From the NCBI RefSeq assembly GCF_007991615.1, contig NZ_BJYR01000007.1:62001-126000 (forward strand): a stretch of 64,000 nucleotides of DNA, given 5' to 3'. Under the pieces are notes generated by a model. The model searched no databases, had not been told where the DNA came from, and saw nothing but the letters and a program-made list of their open reading frames with translations. How positions within the stretch are numbered: the first letter of the stretch is position 1; each line of letters opens with the position of its first letter. The position numbers and the translations under genes were made by a program. Shown piece by piece: positions 29,010 to 37,459 of this stretch. This DNA is from Novosphingobium sediminis. Lineage in GTDB: Bacteria; Pseudomonadota; Alphaproteobacteria; Sphingomonadales; Sphingomonadaceae.

Positions 29010-30056
29010 ATGGACAGGAAGAAGCTGTTGCTGCTGGTAGGGGCGCTGATCGTGGCGATCGGTACGGCCTTTGCTGCCAGGAGCCTGTTTGCGGGCGCCG
29101 CATCGCCGCAGGCAGCGGCCGCCGCGAAGGTGCAGATGGGTGCCAAGGTGCTCGTCGCCAACCGCGCGCTGCCGGCCGGCACGATCATCACGGCCGACGC
29201 CATGGGCTACCAGCCGTGGCCGAAGGACCTCGTCCAGGACGTCTACTTCACCGAAGACAAGACGGACATGTCGAAGCTCCTCGGCACTGTCGTGCGCCAT
29301 CCGATCACGGCGGGCGAACCGGTCACCCAGGGCAGCCTCGTCTCGCCTGGTGACCGCGGCTTCCTTGCCGCCGCTCTCGGGCCGGGCATGCGCGCTGTCA
29401 CCATTCCGGTGAGCGCGCGCACCGCCGTTGCGGGCTTTGTCTTCCCCGGTGATCACATCGACCTCGTTCTTACCCAGACGGTGAAGGGTATCGGCCAGCC
29501 GCTCAAGGCAGCCGAAACCATCCTGCGCAACCTGCGCGTGCTCGCCACCGACCAGTCGACCGAGCAGGAGCAGGTCGAAGGCAAGACCCGCGTGCGCACC
29601 TTCAGCACCGTGACCGTGGAAGCCACGCCCAAGATCGCCGAGAAGATCGCGGTCGCGCAGACCATCGGTACGCTCAGCCTCTCGCTGCGCTCGCTGGCCG
29701 ACAACTCGAGCGAGCTCGACCAGGCAATTGCGCTTGGCCAGATCAAGATCCCTGCCGGCGCCACCAAGGCCGATGAGGAGAAGATCATCAAGCAGGCGAT
29801 GGGCAAGCCGATCGAAGCGACCGGCAACAGCTTCGCCACCGGCGGTGACGTCTCGCGCTTCCAGCCCAAGAACGTCAACAACGCCGATCCGGCTGCTGCT
29901 GCTGCCGCCATGGCGCGGGCCGTCACCTCGGCGATCCCCCGCTCGATGCCCGGTGGCATGATGCCCGCCGCTGCTCGTTCGCTCCTGAACCCTGGCCCGG
30001 TGGTCCGCGTGACCCGCGGCAAGGATACCCAGGAAGTCAGCGTGGGGAATCACTGA
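29010..30056 (+). CDS. cpaB: Flp pilus assembly protein CpaB (RcpC)
   Basis: Periplasmic pilus assembly factor, 348 residues, with an N-terminal membrane anchor (KKLLLLVGALIVAIGTAFAA) and an SAF domain at about 45-110 (VLVANRALPAGTIITADAMGYQPWP). The RcpC/CpaB domain follows (MRAVTIPVSARTAVAGFVFPGDHIDLVL). The C-terminal 80 residues are Ala/Pro-rich and contain no recognised domain. It ends one base before the first cpaC ATG, so the two genes are tightly linked. Confidence 0.93.
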   Translation: MDRKKLLLLVGALIVAIGTAFAARSLFAGAASPQAAAAAKVQMGAKVLVANRALPAGTIITADAMGYQPWPKDLVQDVYFTEDKTDMSKLLGTVVRHPITAGEPVTQGSLVSPGDRGFLAAALGPGMRAVTIPVSARTAVAGFVFPGDHIDLVLTQTVKGIGQPLKAAETILRNLRVLATDQSTEQEQVEGKTRVRTFSTVTVEATPKIAEKIAVAQTIGTLSLSLRSLADNSSELDQAIALGQIKIPAGATKADEEKIIKQAMGKPIEATGNSFATGGDVSRFQPKNVNNADPAAAAAAMARAVTSAIPRSMPGGMMPAAARSLLNPGPVVRVTRGKDTQEVSVGNH

Positions 30057-30057
30057 C

Positions 30058-31755
30058 ATGCACACGCTCGCTCCACTCAAGGCCCAAACTGCGCCCGCGA
30101 AAGGCAAGATCATGAAGGCCCGTATCGCATCCAAGCTGCTCCCGCTCGTCGCTCTCGCGGTTCCGCTGGCACTCGCCTCGGCTCCCGCGCCGGTCGCGGC
30201 CCAGACGGTGACCAGCCCGGCCCGCAGCATCGCGATCTCGATCGGTCGCGGCCAGCTGGTCACGCTGCCCGGCAAGATGACCGACGTGTTCGTCGCGAAC
30301 GACTCGGTCGCAGACGTTCAGGTCAAGTCGACCAACCAGCTCTACGTGTTCGGCAAGTCGGGCGGTGAGACCACCGTCTATGCCAGCAACGCGAACGGCG
30401 ATGTGGTGTGGTCGGCCAATGTCCGCGTGGGCACCAACCTCGACAGCATCGACCAGATGCTCAAGCTCGCGATGCCCGAAGCGCACATCGTCACCTCGAC
30501 GATGAACAACACCGTGCTCCTGACCGGCACGATTGCTGCGCCCGAAGATGCCGCCGAGGCAGAGCGCCTCGTCAAGGCCTTCGTCGACGGCAAGACCACC
30601 GTGATCAGCCGCCTCAAGATGGCAACGCCGCTTCAGGTGAACCTGCACGTGAAGTTCGCCGAGGTGAACCGCTCGCTGGTGCGCCAGATCGGCTCGAACC
30701 TCACCACGATCGATGGCAGCGGCAATGTCACCAAGTTCGGCGTCAACACCGGCCGTTCCGCTGGCTCCACCTTCACCACCGATCCCAATCTCCCGCTCGG
30801 CATCGGCACCAGCGTCAAGGGCTACGGCTTTGATCCGACCGCGGTTTCGGCCACCAACCCGCAGGGTTTGGTGCTGAAGGACGGCACCAACATCACGCCG
30901 CTGCAGGGCCAGTCGACCCTCGCGGTGATGGGCAAGCTGTTCGGGCTCAACGTGCTCACGGCACTGGACCTTGGCGAGACGATCGGCCTCGTCACCAGCC
31001 TTGCCGAACCGAACCTCACCGCGCTTTCGGGCGAAACCGCGAACTTCCTCGCGGGCGGCGAGTACCCGATCCCGGTCTCGACCGGCCTCGGCAACACCTC
31101 GATCGAGTTCAAGAAGTACGGCATCAGCCTTGCCTACACCCCCACCGTGCTCGCCAACGGGCGCATCTCGCTGCGGGTGAAGCCGGAAGTGTCCGAACTT
31201 TCGTCCGACGGCGCGATCATCAGCAACAACTTCAGCGTCTCCGCGCTCACCGTGCGCAGCGCCGAAACCACGATCGAGCTCGGCTCCGGCCAGAGCTTCA
31301 TGATCGCGGGCCTGCTGCGCAACGGTTCGCAGGACACGATCACCAAGATGCCCGGCGCCGGCGATATCCCGATCCTGGGTTCGCTGTTCCGTTCGACCTC
31401 GTTCCGCAAGGGCGAGACCGAACTGGTCATCATCGTCACGCCTTACCTGGTGAACCCGGTCGACGCGAACGACATCAAACTGCCGACCGACGGCTTCAAG
31501 TCCGCCACGGCGCTCCAGCAGGTCCTCGGCCATGTCGAAACGGATGGCGTCACCGGCGGTGATCGTCCCAAGCCGACTGAGAAGTCCGGCACTGTCCAGT
31601 CGAACGGACCGAAGGTCGGCGCGCTCGATGCGCCGGTCTCCGATGCGCCCGGCTTTGGCGCCCCCGCGCCGGCAGCCGCACCGCACAAGACGAGCCGTCC
31701 CGCCCGCAATCGTCAGGCCAGCGCCGATGCTGCGCCCGGCTTCAGCATCCAGTGA
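30058..31755 (+). CDS. cpaC: Type II/III secretion system secretin, Tad pilus CpaC (RcpA)
   Basis: Outer-membrane secretin forming the pilus exit channel, 565 residues. A signal peptide ends near PVAAQ. The N-terminal BON/N0-like part includes RSIAISIGRGQLVTLPGKMTDVFV, and the secretin core contains SGETANFLAGGEYPIPV, GISLAYTPTVLANGRISLRV and the C-terminal signature GDIPILGSLFRSTSF...TELVIIVTPYLV. About 110 residues after the secretin core are Pro/Ala-rich and may be a flexible tail. ATG 30112 (AAAGG upstream) is a plausible alternative start giving a more standard signal peptide. Confidence 0.94.
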   Translation: MHTLAPLKAQTAPAKGKIMKARIASKLLPLVALAVPLALASAPAPVAAQTVTSPARSIAISIGRGQLVTLPGKMTDVFVANDSVADVQVKSTNQLYVFGKSGGETTVYASNANGDVVWSANVRVGTNLDSIDQMLKLAMPEAHIVTSTMNNTVLLTGTIAAPEDAAEAERLVKAFVDGKTTVISRLKMATPLQVNLHVKFAEVNRSLVRQIGSNLTTIDGSGNVTKFGVNTGRSAGSTFTTDPNLPLGIGTSVKGYGFDPTAVSATNPQGLVLKDGTNITPLQGQSTLAVMGKLFGLNVLTALDLGETIGLVTSLAEPNLTALSGETANFLAGGEYPIPVSTGLGNTSIEFKKYGISLAYTPTVLANGRISLRVKPEVSELSSDGAIISNNFSVSALTVRSAETTIELGSGQSFMIAGLLRNGSQDTITKMPGAGDIPILGSLFRSTSFRKGETELVIIVTPYLVNPVDANDIKLPTDGFKSATALQQVLGHVETDGVTGGDRPKPTEKSGTVQSNGPKVGALDAPVSDAPGFGAPAPAAAPHKTSRPARNRQASADAAPGFSIQ

Positions 31756-31769
31756 GAAAGGGCCAACCC

Positions 31770-32441
31770 ATGTCCATTCGTATGCCCCGCCTTCAGGGCG
31801 CCGCCCGGGTCCTTCTCCTCGCCGGTGTCATGAGCCTGCCGCTGGCCGCGTGCAACGCGCCTTCAGCCGACATGAACCGCAGCCTTGAAAGCGTGCACCA
31901 GCCGGTCGTCCAGCGCACCAGCTACGTGTTCGATGTCTCGACGCTGCCGGGCGGTGGTCTCCCCGTGACCGAACAGCGCCGCCTTGCCGGCTGGCTCGAT
32001 GCGCTCGGCCTCGGCTATGGTGACCGCGTTTCGCTCGATGATCCGGTCGATTCCGAACAGACCCGCACCTCGGTAGAACAGGTGGCCGGCCGCTTCGGCA
32101 TCATCCTCGCCGATGTCGCCCCCGTCACCGAAGGCGCCATCGCACCCGGCACTGCCCGCGTGGTCGTGTCGCGCAGCGAGGCCAGCGTGCCCGGCTGCCC
32201 CGATTGGGCGAGCAAGATCGACAACCGCACCAACAATGCGACCTCGTCCAACTACGGCTGCGCGGTCAACAGCAACATGGCCGCGATGGTCGCCAACAAG
32301 GAAGACCTTGTGCACGGCGCCAAGGGCCAGAGCACCACGCTGGTGCAGAGCAATAGCAAGGCCATCCAGTCCTATCGCGATCAGCCGCCGACGGGTGCGC
32401 AAGGCCTGAAGGCTGTTTCCAGCAAGTCCGGGGGTAACTGA
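31770..32441 (+). CDS. cpaD: Tad pilus lipoprotein CpaD
   Basis: Outer-membrane-associated lipoprotein of Tad pili, 223 residues. The signal peptide ends in the lipobox LAAC with the acylated Cys at C28. The CpaD domain includes SYVFDVSTLPGGGLPVTEQRRLAGWL and the conserved Cys-containing stretch VPGCPDWASKIDNRTNNATSSNYGCAVNSN, where two Cys may form a disulfide. Start ATG 31770 has GAGAAAGGG upstream; a GTG at 31752 overlaps the cpaC stop. cpaE follows after 3 bases. Confidence 0.92.
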   Translation: MSIRMPRLQGAARVLLLAGVMSLPLAACNAPSADMNRSLESVHQPVVQRTSYVFDVSTLPGGGLPVTEQRRLAGWLDALGLGYGDRVSLDDPVDSEQTRTSVEQVAGRFGIILADVAPVTEGAIAPGTARVVVSRSEASVPGCPDWASKIDNRTNNATSSNYGCAVNSNMAAMVANKEDLVHGAKGQSTTLVQSNSKAIQSYRDQPPTGAQGLKAVSSKSGGN

Positions 32442-32444
32442 TCA

Positions 32445-33773
32445 ATGAGCGCGACCTGGAAAACCGCCAACCGCGATATGTTCGCGGCCTTCATGTGCGA
32501 TGATGCGGCACTCGACGTGCTGCGTCCGGTCACGGTCGACATGGGCTGGCAGCCTGAAAAGTGCAACAAGGGCGGCCTGCGCAATGCGATCCAGTCGCTG
32601 TCGATCGCGGCGAGCCCGGCCATCCTCATGGTCGACTTGTCCGAAAGCGGCGATCCGCTGAGCGACATCAATGCGCTTGCCGAAGTCTGCGAACCGGGCA
32701 CCGTGGTGATCGCGGTGGGCCAGGTCAACGACGTGCGCCTTTATCGCGACTTGCTCGCCTCTGGCATCCAGGACTACCTCCTGAAGCCGCTTACGCCGGG
32801 CCAGGTGCGCGATGCGCTGGTGCAGGCGCAGGCGATCTTCGCGTCTCCCAAGTCGGCTGACGGCAGCACCGCCAAGCGCCACGTCTCGACCGCTGTGGTC
32901 GGCACGCGCGGCGGTGTCGGCGCCTCGACCGTGGCGACTTCGCTGGCGTGGCTGTTCAGCAGCGATCACCGCTTGCCAACCGCGCTGCTCGATCTCGACG
33001 TGCACTTCGGCACCGGCGCGCTGACGCTCGATCTCGAGCCCGGCCGCGGCCTGACCGACGCGATCGATAACCCGAGCCGCATCGACGGCCTGTTCATCGA
33101 ACGCGCGATGATCCGCGCCAACGACAACCTGGCGATCCTTTCCGCCGAAGCCCCCATCAGCGCCCCGCTGATGACCGACGGCAGCGCTTTCGTTCAGCTG
33201 GAGGAGGAATTCCGCCACGCGTTCGAAATGACGATGATCGACCTGCCCCGCAACATGCTCATCAACTTCCCGCATCTGCTGGCAGACGTGAACATGGTGG
33301 TTGTGGTGACCGAACTGACCCTTGCCGGTGCGCGCGATGCGATCCGCCTGCTGTCGTGGCTAAAGACCAACGCCAAGCATGCCGAAACAGTCGTGGTGGC
33401 CAACAAGGTTCACTCCGGCATCGGCGAGATCAGCCGTTCGGATTTCGAAGCCTCGATCGAACGCAAGATCAACTACATCGTGCCCTACGACATCAAGGCT
33501 GCCGCCAACGCGGCCAAGCTGGGCCAGACCTTCGTTGCCGCCAACCGCGCAACCAAGGCAGGCGCGGCGCTGCGTGATCTCGGCAGCGCGATCATCGCCT
33601 CGGGCACCGATGGCGAAGTGGTCGAAGCCAAGGGCAAGGGCAAGGCGAAGGACAAGCCTGCCAAGGGCGGCGACAAGGACGGCGGCGCTCCGGCCAAGAC
33701 CTCGCTGCTCGGCAAGTTCGATTTCAAGAAGATCCTTACCTCCGGCAAAGCCAAGGCCGGAACCCCCGCATGA
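32445..33773 (+). CDS. cpaE: Pilus assembly ATPase CpaE/TadZ
   Basis: Localisation factor of the Tad machine, 442 residues: an N-terminal receiver-like domain (about 1-130, ending DYLLKPLTPGQVRDAL) and a MinD/ParA-like domain. The deviant Walker A is GTRGGVGAST near 153-162 and lacks both lysines of the standard KGGxGK pattern, which is known for TadZ/CpaE proteins. DLDVHFGTGALTLDLEPGRG and PYDIKAAANAAKLGQ are typical. The last 60 residues are Lys/Gly/Ala-rich and low complexity. In most tad loci the next gene is cpaF, but it is not here. Confidence 0.92.
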   Translation: MSATWKTANRDMFAAFMCDDAALDVLRPVTVDMGWQPEKCNKGGLRNAIQSLSIAASPAILMVDLSESGDPLSDINALAEVCEPGTVVIAVGQVNDVRLYRDLLASGIQDYLLKPLTPGQVRDALVQAQAIFASPKSADGSTAKRHVSTAVVGTRGGVGASTVATSLAWLFSSDHRLPTALLDLDVHFGTGALTLDLEPGRGLTDAIDNPSRIDGLFIERAMIRANDNLAILSAEAPISAPLMTDGSAFVQLEEEFRHAFEMTMIDLPRNMLINFPHLLADVNMVVVVTELTLAGARDAIRLLSWLKTNAKHAETVVVANKVHSGIGEISRSDFEASIERKINYIVPYDIKAAANAAKLGQTFVAANRATKAGAALRDLGSAIIASGTDGEVVEAKGKGKAKDKPAKGGDKDGGAPAKTSLLGKFDFKKILTSGKAKAGTPA

Positions 33774-33859
33774 TCCGCGACCGGCGCGCCTGCCCCATCA
33801 CCGGGACCAGCCGCGCCGGACCCGCACGAACTGAGAGAACTGGCAGGACCACGCAATGA
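33770..33859 (+). CDS. 29-codon ORF linking cpaE and tadB (possible coupling ORF)
   Basis: An ATG at 33770 overlaps the cpaE stop (ATGA), and the frame runs 29 codons to a TGA that overlaps the tadB start (ATGA again). The product would be Arg-rich (MIRDRRACPITGTSRAG...) with no recognisable domain. It may act only in ribosome hand-over between the genes, be a chance frame in an 82-base spacer, or be what remains where cpaF normally lies. No sequence here resembles CpaF, so the last idea is speculative. Confidence 0.25.
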   Translation: MIRDRRACPITGTSRAGPARTERTGRTTQ

Positions 33860-34827
33860 ACGTGATGCAACTCGTGATCCTTGGCGTCGGCGCGGGGCTG
33901 GTTCTCCTGCTGATGGGGCTCGCGCTCGGCGGTCCTTCGGCAAGCCGGGAAGCATCGCGGCGCCTCCAGACCGTGCGTTTCCGCCATTCCGAAAGCGCGG
34001 TGGACAAGGTCGAGGCGCAGTACCGCAAGGCCGTTGCCAACCGCAAGCCGACCACCTTCAAGAAGGCCGGCTCGGGCTCGCGCCTCGAAGCGCTGGCGCT
34101 GCGCCTGCACCAGACCGGCAAGGGCTGGACGCTCAGCCAGTATGTCTACCTCTCGGTCGGCCTTGCGCTTGGCATCACCCTGCTCATCTTCATCAAGACT
34201 GGCTCGCTGCTGCTGGGCCTCGGCGTCGGCGTACTGGTGGGGGCAGGCATTCCGCACTGGATGGTCGGCCGCGCAATCAACAAGCGCAAGAATGGCTTTG
34301 TTGCCAAGTTTCCCGATGCGCTCGAACTGCTCGTACGCGGTCTGCGTTCAGGTCTGCCGATCACCGAAACGCTTGGTGTCGTCGCGCACGAACTGCCGGG
34401 GCCGGTGGGCGAGGAATTCAAGCTCGTCACCGATCGCATCAAGGTCGGCCGGACGATGGAGGAATCGCTCCAGGAATCGGCCAACCGGCTCGACATGGCC
34501 GAGTTCAGCTTCTTCTGCATCACGCTGGCGATCCAGCGCGAAACGGGGGGCAACCTTGCCGAAACGCTGGCCAACCTTGCTGACGTGCTGCGCAAGCGCG
34601 CGCAGATGAAGCTCAAGATCGCGGCGATGAGCTCTGAATCCAAGGCTTCGGCATATATCGTCGGTTCGCTGCCCTTCATCGTGTTCGCGCTGATCTACTC
34701 GATCAACCCGCGTTACCTCGGGCAATTCTTCGTGGACGAGCGGCTCATCATCGCCGGTATCGGCGGCCTCGTGTGGCTGGGCATTGGTGCCTGGATCATG
34801 AAGCAGATGGTCAACTTCGAGATCTGA
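33856..34827 (+). CDS. tadB: Type II secretion F family protein, Tad pilus TadB
   Basis: Inner-membrane platform protein of the Tad pilus, 323 residues. A short N-terminal helix is followed by a basic cytoplasmic stretch, paired helices near 95-130, the T2SSF domain (FPDALELLVRGLRSGLPITETLGVVAHELPGPVGEEF, then FFCITLAIQRETGGNLAETLANLADVLR), and two C-terminal helices. The Gly-Gly-Asn in ETGGNL is diagnostic. An AGGA ribosome binding site lies in the small ORF before it. tadC follows 8 bases after its stop. Confidence 0.93.
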   Translation: MNVMQLVILGVGAGLVLLLMGLALGGPSASREASRRLQTVRFRHSESAVDKVEAQYRKAVANRKPTTFKKAGSGSRLEALALRLHQTGKGWTLSQYVYLSVGLALGITLLIFIKTGSLLLGLGVGVLVGAGIPHWMVGRAINKRKNGFVAKFPDALELLVRGLRSGLPITETLGVVAHELPGPVGEEFKLVTDRIKVGRTMEESLQESANRLDMAEFSFFCITLAIQRETGGNLAETLANLADVLRKRAQMKLKIAAMSSESKASAYIVGSLPFIVFALIYSINPRYLGQFFVDERLIIAGIGGLVWLGIGAWIMKQMVNFEI

Positions 34828-34835
34828 GACCCAAC

Positions 34836-35846
34836 ATGCCAGTCAACCCTCCCCCGCACGGCCCCACGCTCCTCGGCATCGACGTCATCTACGTCGGCTC
34901 GATCCTCATGGGCATTGCCGCCGCGGCGATGCTGCTGGCGATCTACGCCGCCATCACGGTGCGCGATCCGATGGCCAAGCGCGTCAAGGCGCTCAACGAG
35001 CGGCGCGACCAGCTCAAGGCCGGCATCGTCACGGTCAATGCCAAGAAGCGCCAGAGCATCGTCCGCCGCAGCGAGACGACCGACAACATCAAGACCTTCC
35101 TTGAATCGTTGAAGGTCCTTCAGGACAGCCAGCTCAAGGATATTCAGCAGCGGCTGGCGCAGGCGGGCATCCGCAAGAAGGAATGGGCCGTCGCGGTCGT
35201 GCTCGCCCGCATGATCGGCCCGATCGTGCTGGGCCTGTTTTTCGGCGTGTTGATCTACGGAGTGAACTATTGGCCGCTGTGGTCGGCGTTCAAGAAGTTC
35301 GGCCTGTTCGCGGGCATGGTGATCCTGGGCTACAAGGGCCCGGACATCTGGATCAAGAACATGATGAACAAGCGCACCAAGGAGATCCGCAAGGGTCTGC
35401 CTGACGCGCTCGACCTCCTGGTGATCTGCGCCGAAGCCGGCCTCACCGTCGATGCCGCCTTTGGCCGCGTGGCCCGCGAACTGGGCCGGGCCTATCCGGA
35501 ACTTGGCGATGAATTCGCGCTCACCGCGATCGAACTCTCGTTCCTCACCGAACGGCGCCTCGCGTTCGAGAACCTCGCCTACCGCGTCAATCTCGATTCG
35601 GTGAAGGGCGTGGTGACCACCATGATCCAGACCGAGCGCTACGGTACGCCGCTCGCCTCGGCGCTGCGCGTGCTCTCCGCAGAGTTCCGCAACGAGCGCA
35701 TGATGCGCGCGGAAGAAAAGGCCGCGCGTCTGCCAGCGATCATGACGATCCCGCTGATCCTGTTCATTCTGCCGACGCTGTTCGTCGTGATCCTTGGCCC
35801 CGCGGCCTGCTCGATCAGCGACAACTTCCTCAACCGGAAGACGTAA
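34836..35846 (+). CDS. tadC: Type II secretion F family protein, Tad pilus TadC
   Basis: Second platform protein of the Tad machine, 336 residues. An N-terminal helix (IYVGSILMGIAAAAMLLAIYAAI) is followed by paired central helices and the T2SSF domain: LPDALDLLVICAEAGLTVDAAFGRVARELG, then VTTMIQTERYGTPLASALRVLSAEFR and an AEEKAARLPAIMTIPLILFILPTLFVVILGP C-terminal helix. Start ATG 34836 is used; the frame extends upstream into tadB. It is the last gene of this pilus run, and a terminator follows. TadD and TadE/F/G genes are absent from the window. Confidence 0.93.
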   Translation: MPVNPPPHGPTLLGIDVIYVGSILMGIAAAAMLLAIYAAITVRDPMAKRVKALNERRDQLKAGIVTVNAKKRQSIVRRSETTDNIKTFLESLKVLQDSQLKDIQQRLAQAGIRKKEWAVAVVLARMIGPIVLGLFFGVLIYGVNYWPLWSAFKKFGLFAGMVILGYKGPDIWIKNMMNKRTKEIRKGLPDALDLLVICAEAGLTVDAAFGRVARELGRAYPELGDEFALTAIELSFLTERRLAFENLAYRVNLDSVKGVVTTMIQTERYGTPLASALRVLSAEFRNERMMRAEEKAARLPAIMTIPLILFILPTLFVVILGPAACSISDNFLNRKT

Positions 35847-35874
35847 GGACTCTGCGCTAAGGAAGGTAGAAATA

Positions 35875-35913
35875 CCCCTCCGACCCGCCTTTGGTGGGTC
35901 GGAGGGGGTCTTC
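35875..35913 (+). terminator. Rho-independent terminator after the Tad pilus operon
   Basis: A 15-base stem with a single mismatch (arms at 35875-35889 and 35893-35907) and a 3-base loop is followed by a T-rich run. It ends the cpaA-tadC transcript and lies between convergent genes. Confidence 0.88.
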
Positions 35914-35918
35914 TTCCC

Positions 35919-36938
35919 TTAAGCCTTCACCACCGTCTGCTCGATCGCGCCGAACACGGCGTGTCCCTTGGCATCCTTGGCCGCGATCCGCACCGTATCG
36001 CCATGCTTGAGGAACGGCGTTACCGCCGCGCCGCTGCGGATCGTCTCCACCATGCGCTGTTCGGCGATGCAGGCATAGCCGCGCCCGCCTTCACGCACCG
36101 GGCGGCCGGCAGTGTAGGCACCCTTGGCGTCCAGATCGCGGTTCGAGACCGTGCCCGAACCGATCACCGAACCGGCCCCGATGCGGCGCGTCTTTGCCAG
36201 ATGCGCGATCAGCTGGCCGAAATCGAAGGTCATGTCCTCACCCGTCGCCAGCCGCCCGAACGGCCGACCGTTGACATCGATGTGGAGCGGCAAGTGCAGC
36301 TTGCCCTCAGCCCATGTCGAACCAAGGCTTTCGGGCGTCGCGAACACCGGCGAGAAATGACTGGCAGGCTTCGACTGGACAAAGCCGAACCCCTTGGCCA
36401 GCTCGTCCGGGATCAAGCCGCGCAGCGAAACATCGTTCACAAGGCCGACAAGCCGGATGTGATCGAGCGCGGCGTGCGCGGAAACACCCTGCGGCACATC
36501 GCCCGTCACCACCACAACTTCGGCTTCCAGATCGCAGCCCCAGCTTTCGTCCGCCAACGTGATCGGATCGCGCGCACCGCGGAAATCGTCGCTGCCACCC
36601 TGATACATCAGCGGATCGGTCCAGAAGCTGGCCGGCAGTTCCGCCCCGCGCGCCTTGCGTACCAGTTCGACGTGGTTGACGTAGGCGCTGCCGTCCGCCC
36701 ACTGGAACGCGCGCGGCAAGGGCGCCGCCGCCTCGCGCTCATGGAACCGCTTGCGCGGGATCGCGCCATGCTCGAGCTCGATCGCCAGTGCCTCGAGATA
36801 GGGGGCATAGCGGTCCCATTCGTCGAGCAGGCCCTGCATGGTCGGCACGATGTGATCGGCATCGGCATACCAGGCGAGATCGTCCGAAACGACGATCAGG
36901 CGGCCGTCGCGCCGCTGCGGCAGGCTTGCAAGTTTCAT
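35919..36938 (-). CDS. Fumarylacetoacetate hydrolase family protein
   Basis: 339-residue enzyme of the FAH superfamily, which cleaves C-C bonds of beta-diketo acids or acts as hydratase/isomerase in aromatic degradation. The N-terminal domain precedes the FAH core. Metal ligands are visible in LEAEVVVVTGDVPQG, with further motifs LVGLVNDVSLRG, KPASHFSPVFATPE and the late GAGSVIGSGTVSN with the conserved GSGT. Its ATG overlaps the MarR stop (ATGA), so the regulator and enzyme are coupled and MarR may control this enzyme. The substrate is unknown; fumarylacetoacetate itself is one possibility. Confidence 0.9.
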   Translation of the reverse strand: MKLASLPQRRDGRLIVVSDDLAWYADADHIVPTMQGLLDEWDRYAPYLEALAIELEHGAIPRKRFHEREAAAPLPRAFQWADGSAYVNHVELVRKARGAELPASFWTDPLMYQGGSDDFRGARDPITLADESWGCDLEAEVVVVTGDVPQGVSAHAALDHIRLVGLVNDVSLRGLIPDELAKGFGFVQSKPASHFSPVFATPESLGSTWAEGKLHLPLHIDVNGRPFGRLATGEDMTFDFGQLIAHLAKTRRIGAGSVIGSGTVSNRDLDAKGAYTAGRPVREGGRGYACIAEQRMVETIRSGAAVTPFLKHGDTVRIAAKDAKGHAVFGAIEQTVVKA

Positions 36939-37393
36939 GGGTTTTCCCCTTCGATCGCGCGTGCCGCGTTGAACAGTTTGTCGAGCAGCGCCCTCAGCTT
37001 CGCCGTCTCGGCGGGCGAAAGCGCGGCAAATATCTTCTCATAGGTCGAGAGCGCGTTGGGCCAGATGCGGTCGTACATCGCGCGGCCTTCGTCGGTCAGC
37101 CACAAGTGATGCGAGCGCCCGTCGGCATCGTTGGGCGTCCGCGCGACAAGTCCGCGCTCGCCCAGCATCTTGCACGCGCGGTTCACCGCTACCTTGTCCA
37201 TCAGCGTGGCGCGGACGAGATCGCGCTGCGTCAGCGGCCCGGCATCGCCAAGCACCGCCATGATCCGCCATTCAGGGATCTTGAGGCCGAATTCGCTGTG
37301 ATATTCGCCCGAAATCAGGCTGCTGACCGCGTTCGAAGTAATCGCAAGGCGGTAGGGGATGAAATCTGACAGCCGGGTTTGCGCGTCGGACAT
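36935..37393 (-). CDS. MarR family winged-helix transcriptional regulator
   Basis: 152-residue MarR-type dimeric DNA-binding protein. The winged helix includes IPEWRIMAVLGDAGPLTQRDLVRATLMDKVAVNRACKMLGERGLVARTPNDADGRSHHLWLTDEGR, with the wing motif D-x-DGRS and LT-EGR. Start ATG 37393 gives SDAQTRLSDF; upstream codons do not look coding. It overlaps the FAA hydrolase gene by four bases and probably responds to an aromatic acid or related ligand. Its own operator is not identified. Confidence 0.93.
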   Translation of the reverse strand: MSDAQTRLSDFIPYRLAITSNAVSSLISGEYHSEFGLKIPEWRIMAVLGDAGPLTQRDLVRATLMDKVAVNRACKMLGERGLVARTPNDADGRSHHLWLTDEGRAMYDRIWPNALSTYEKIFAALSPAETAKLRALLDKLFNAARAIEGENP

Positions 37394-37459
37394 GCTTCCG
37401 GTTCTAGGCCAGCTTGCGCAGCGCGCAAGCAAAAGAGCGCAGCACAATCACCGGATTGG

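Noticed and set aside
32901..32940. Degenerate Walker A in CpaE as a possible loss of function
   Set aside because: An atypical Walker A without the standard lysines is known for TadZ/CpaE proteins, so it is not evidence of decay.
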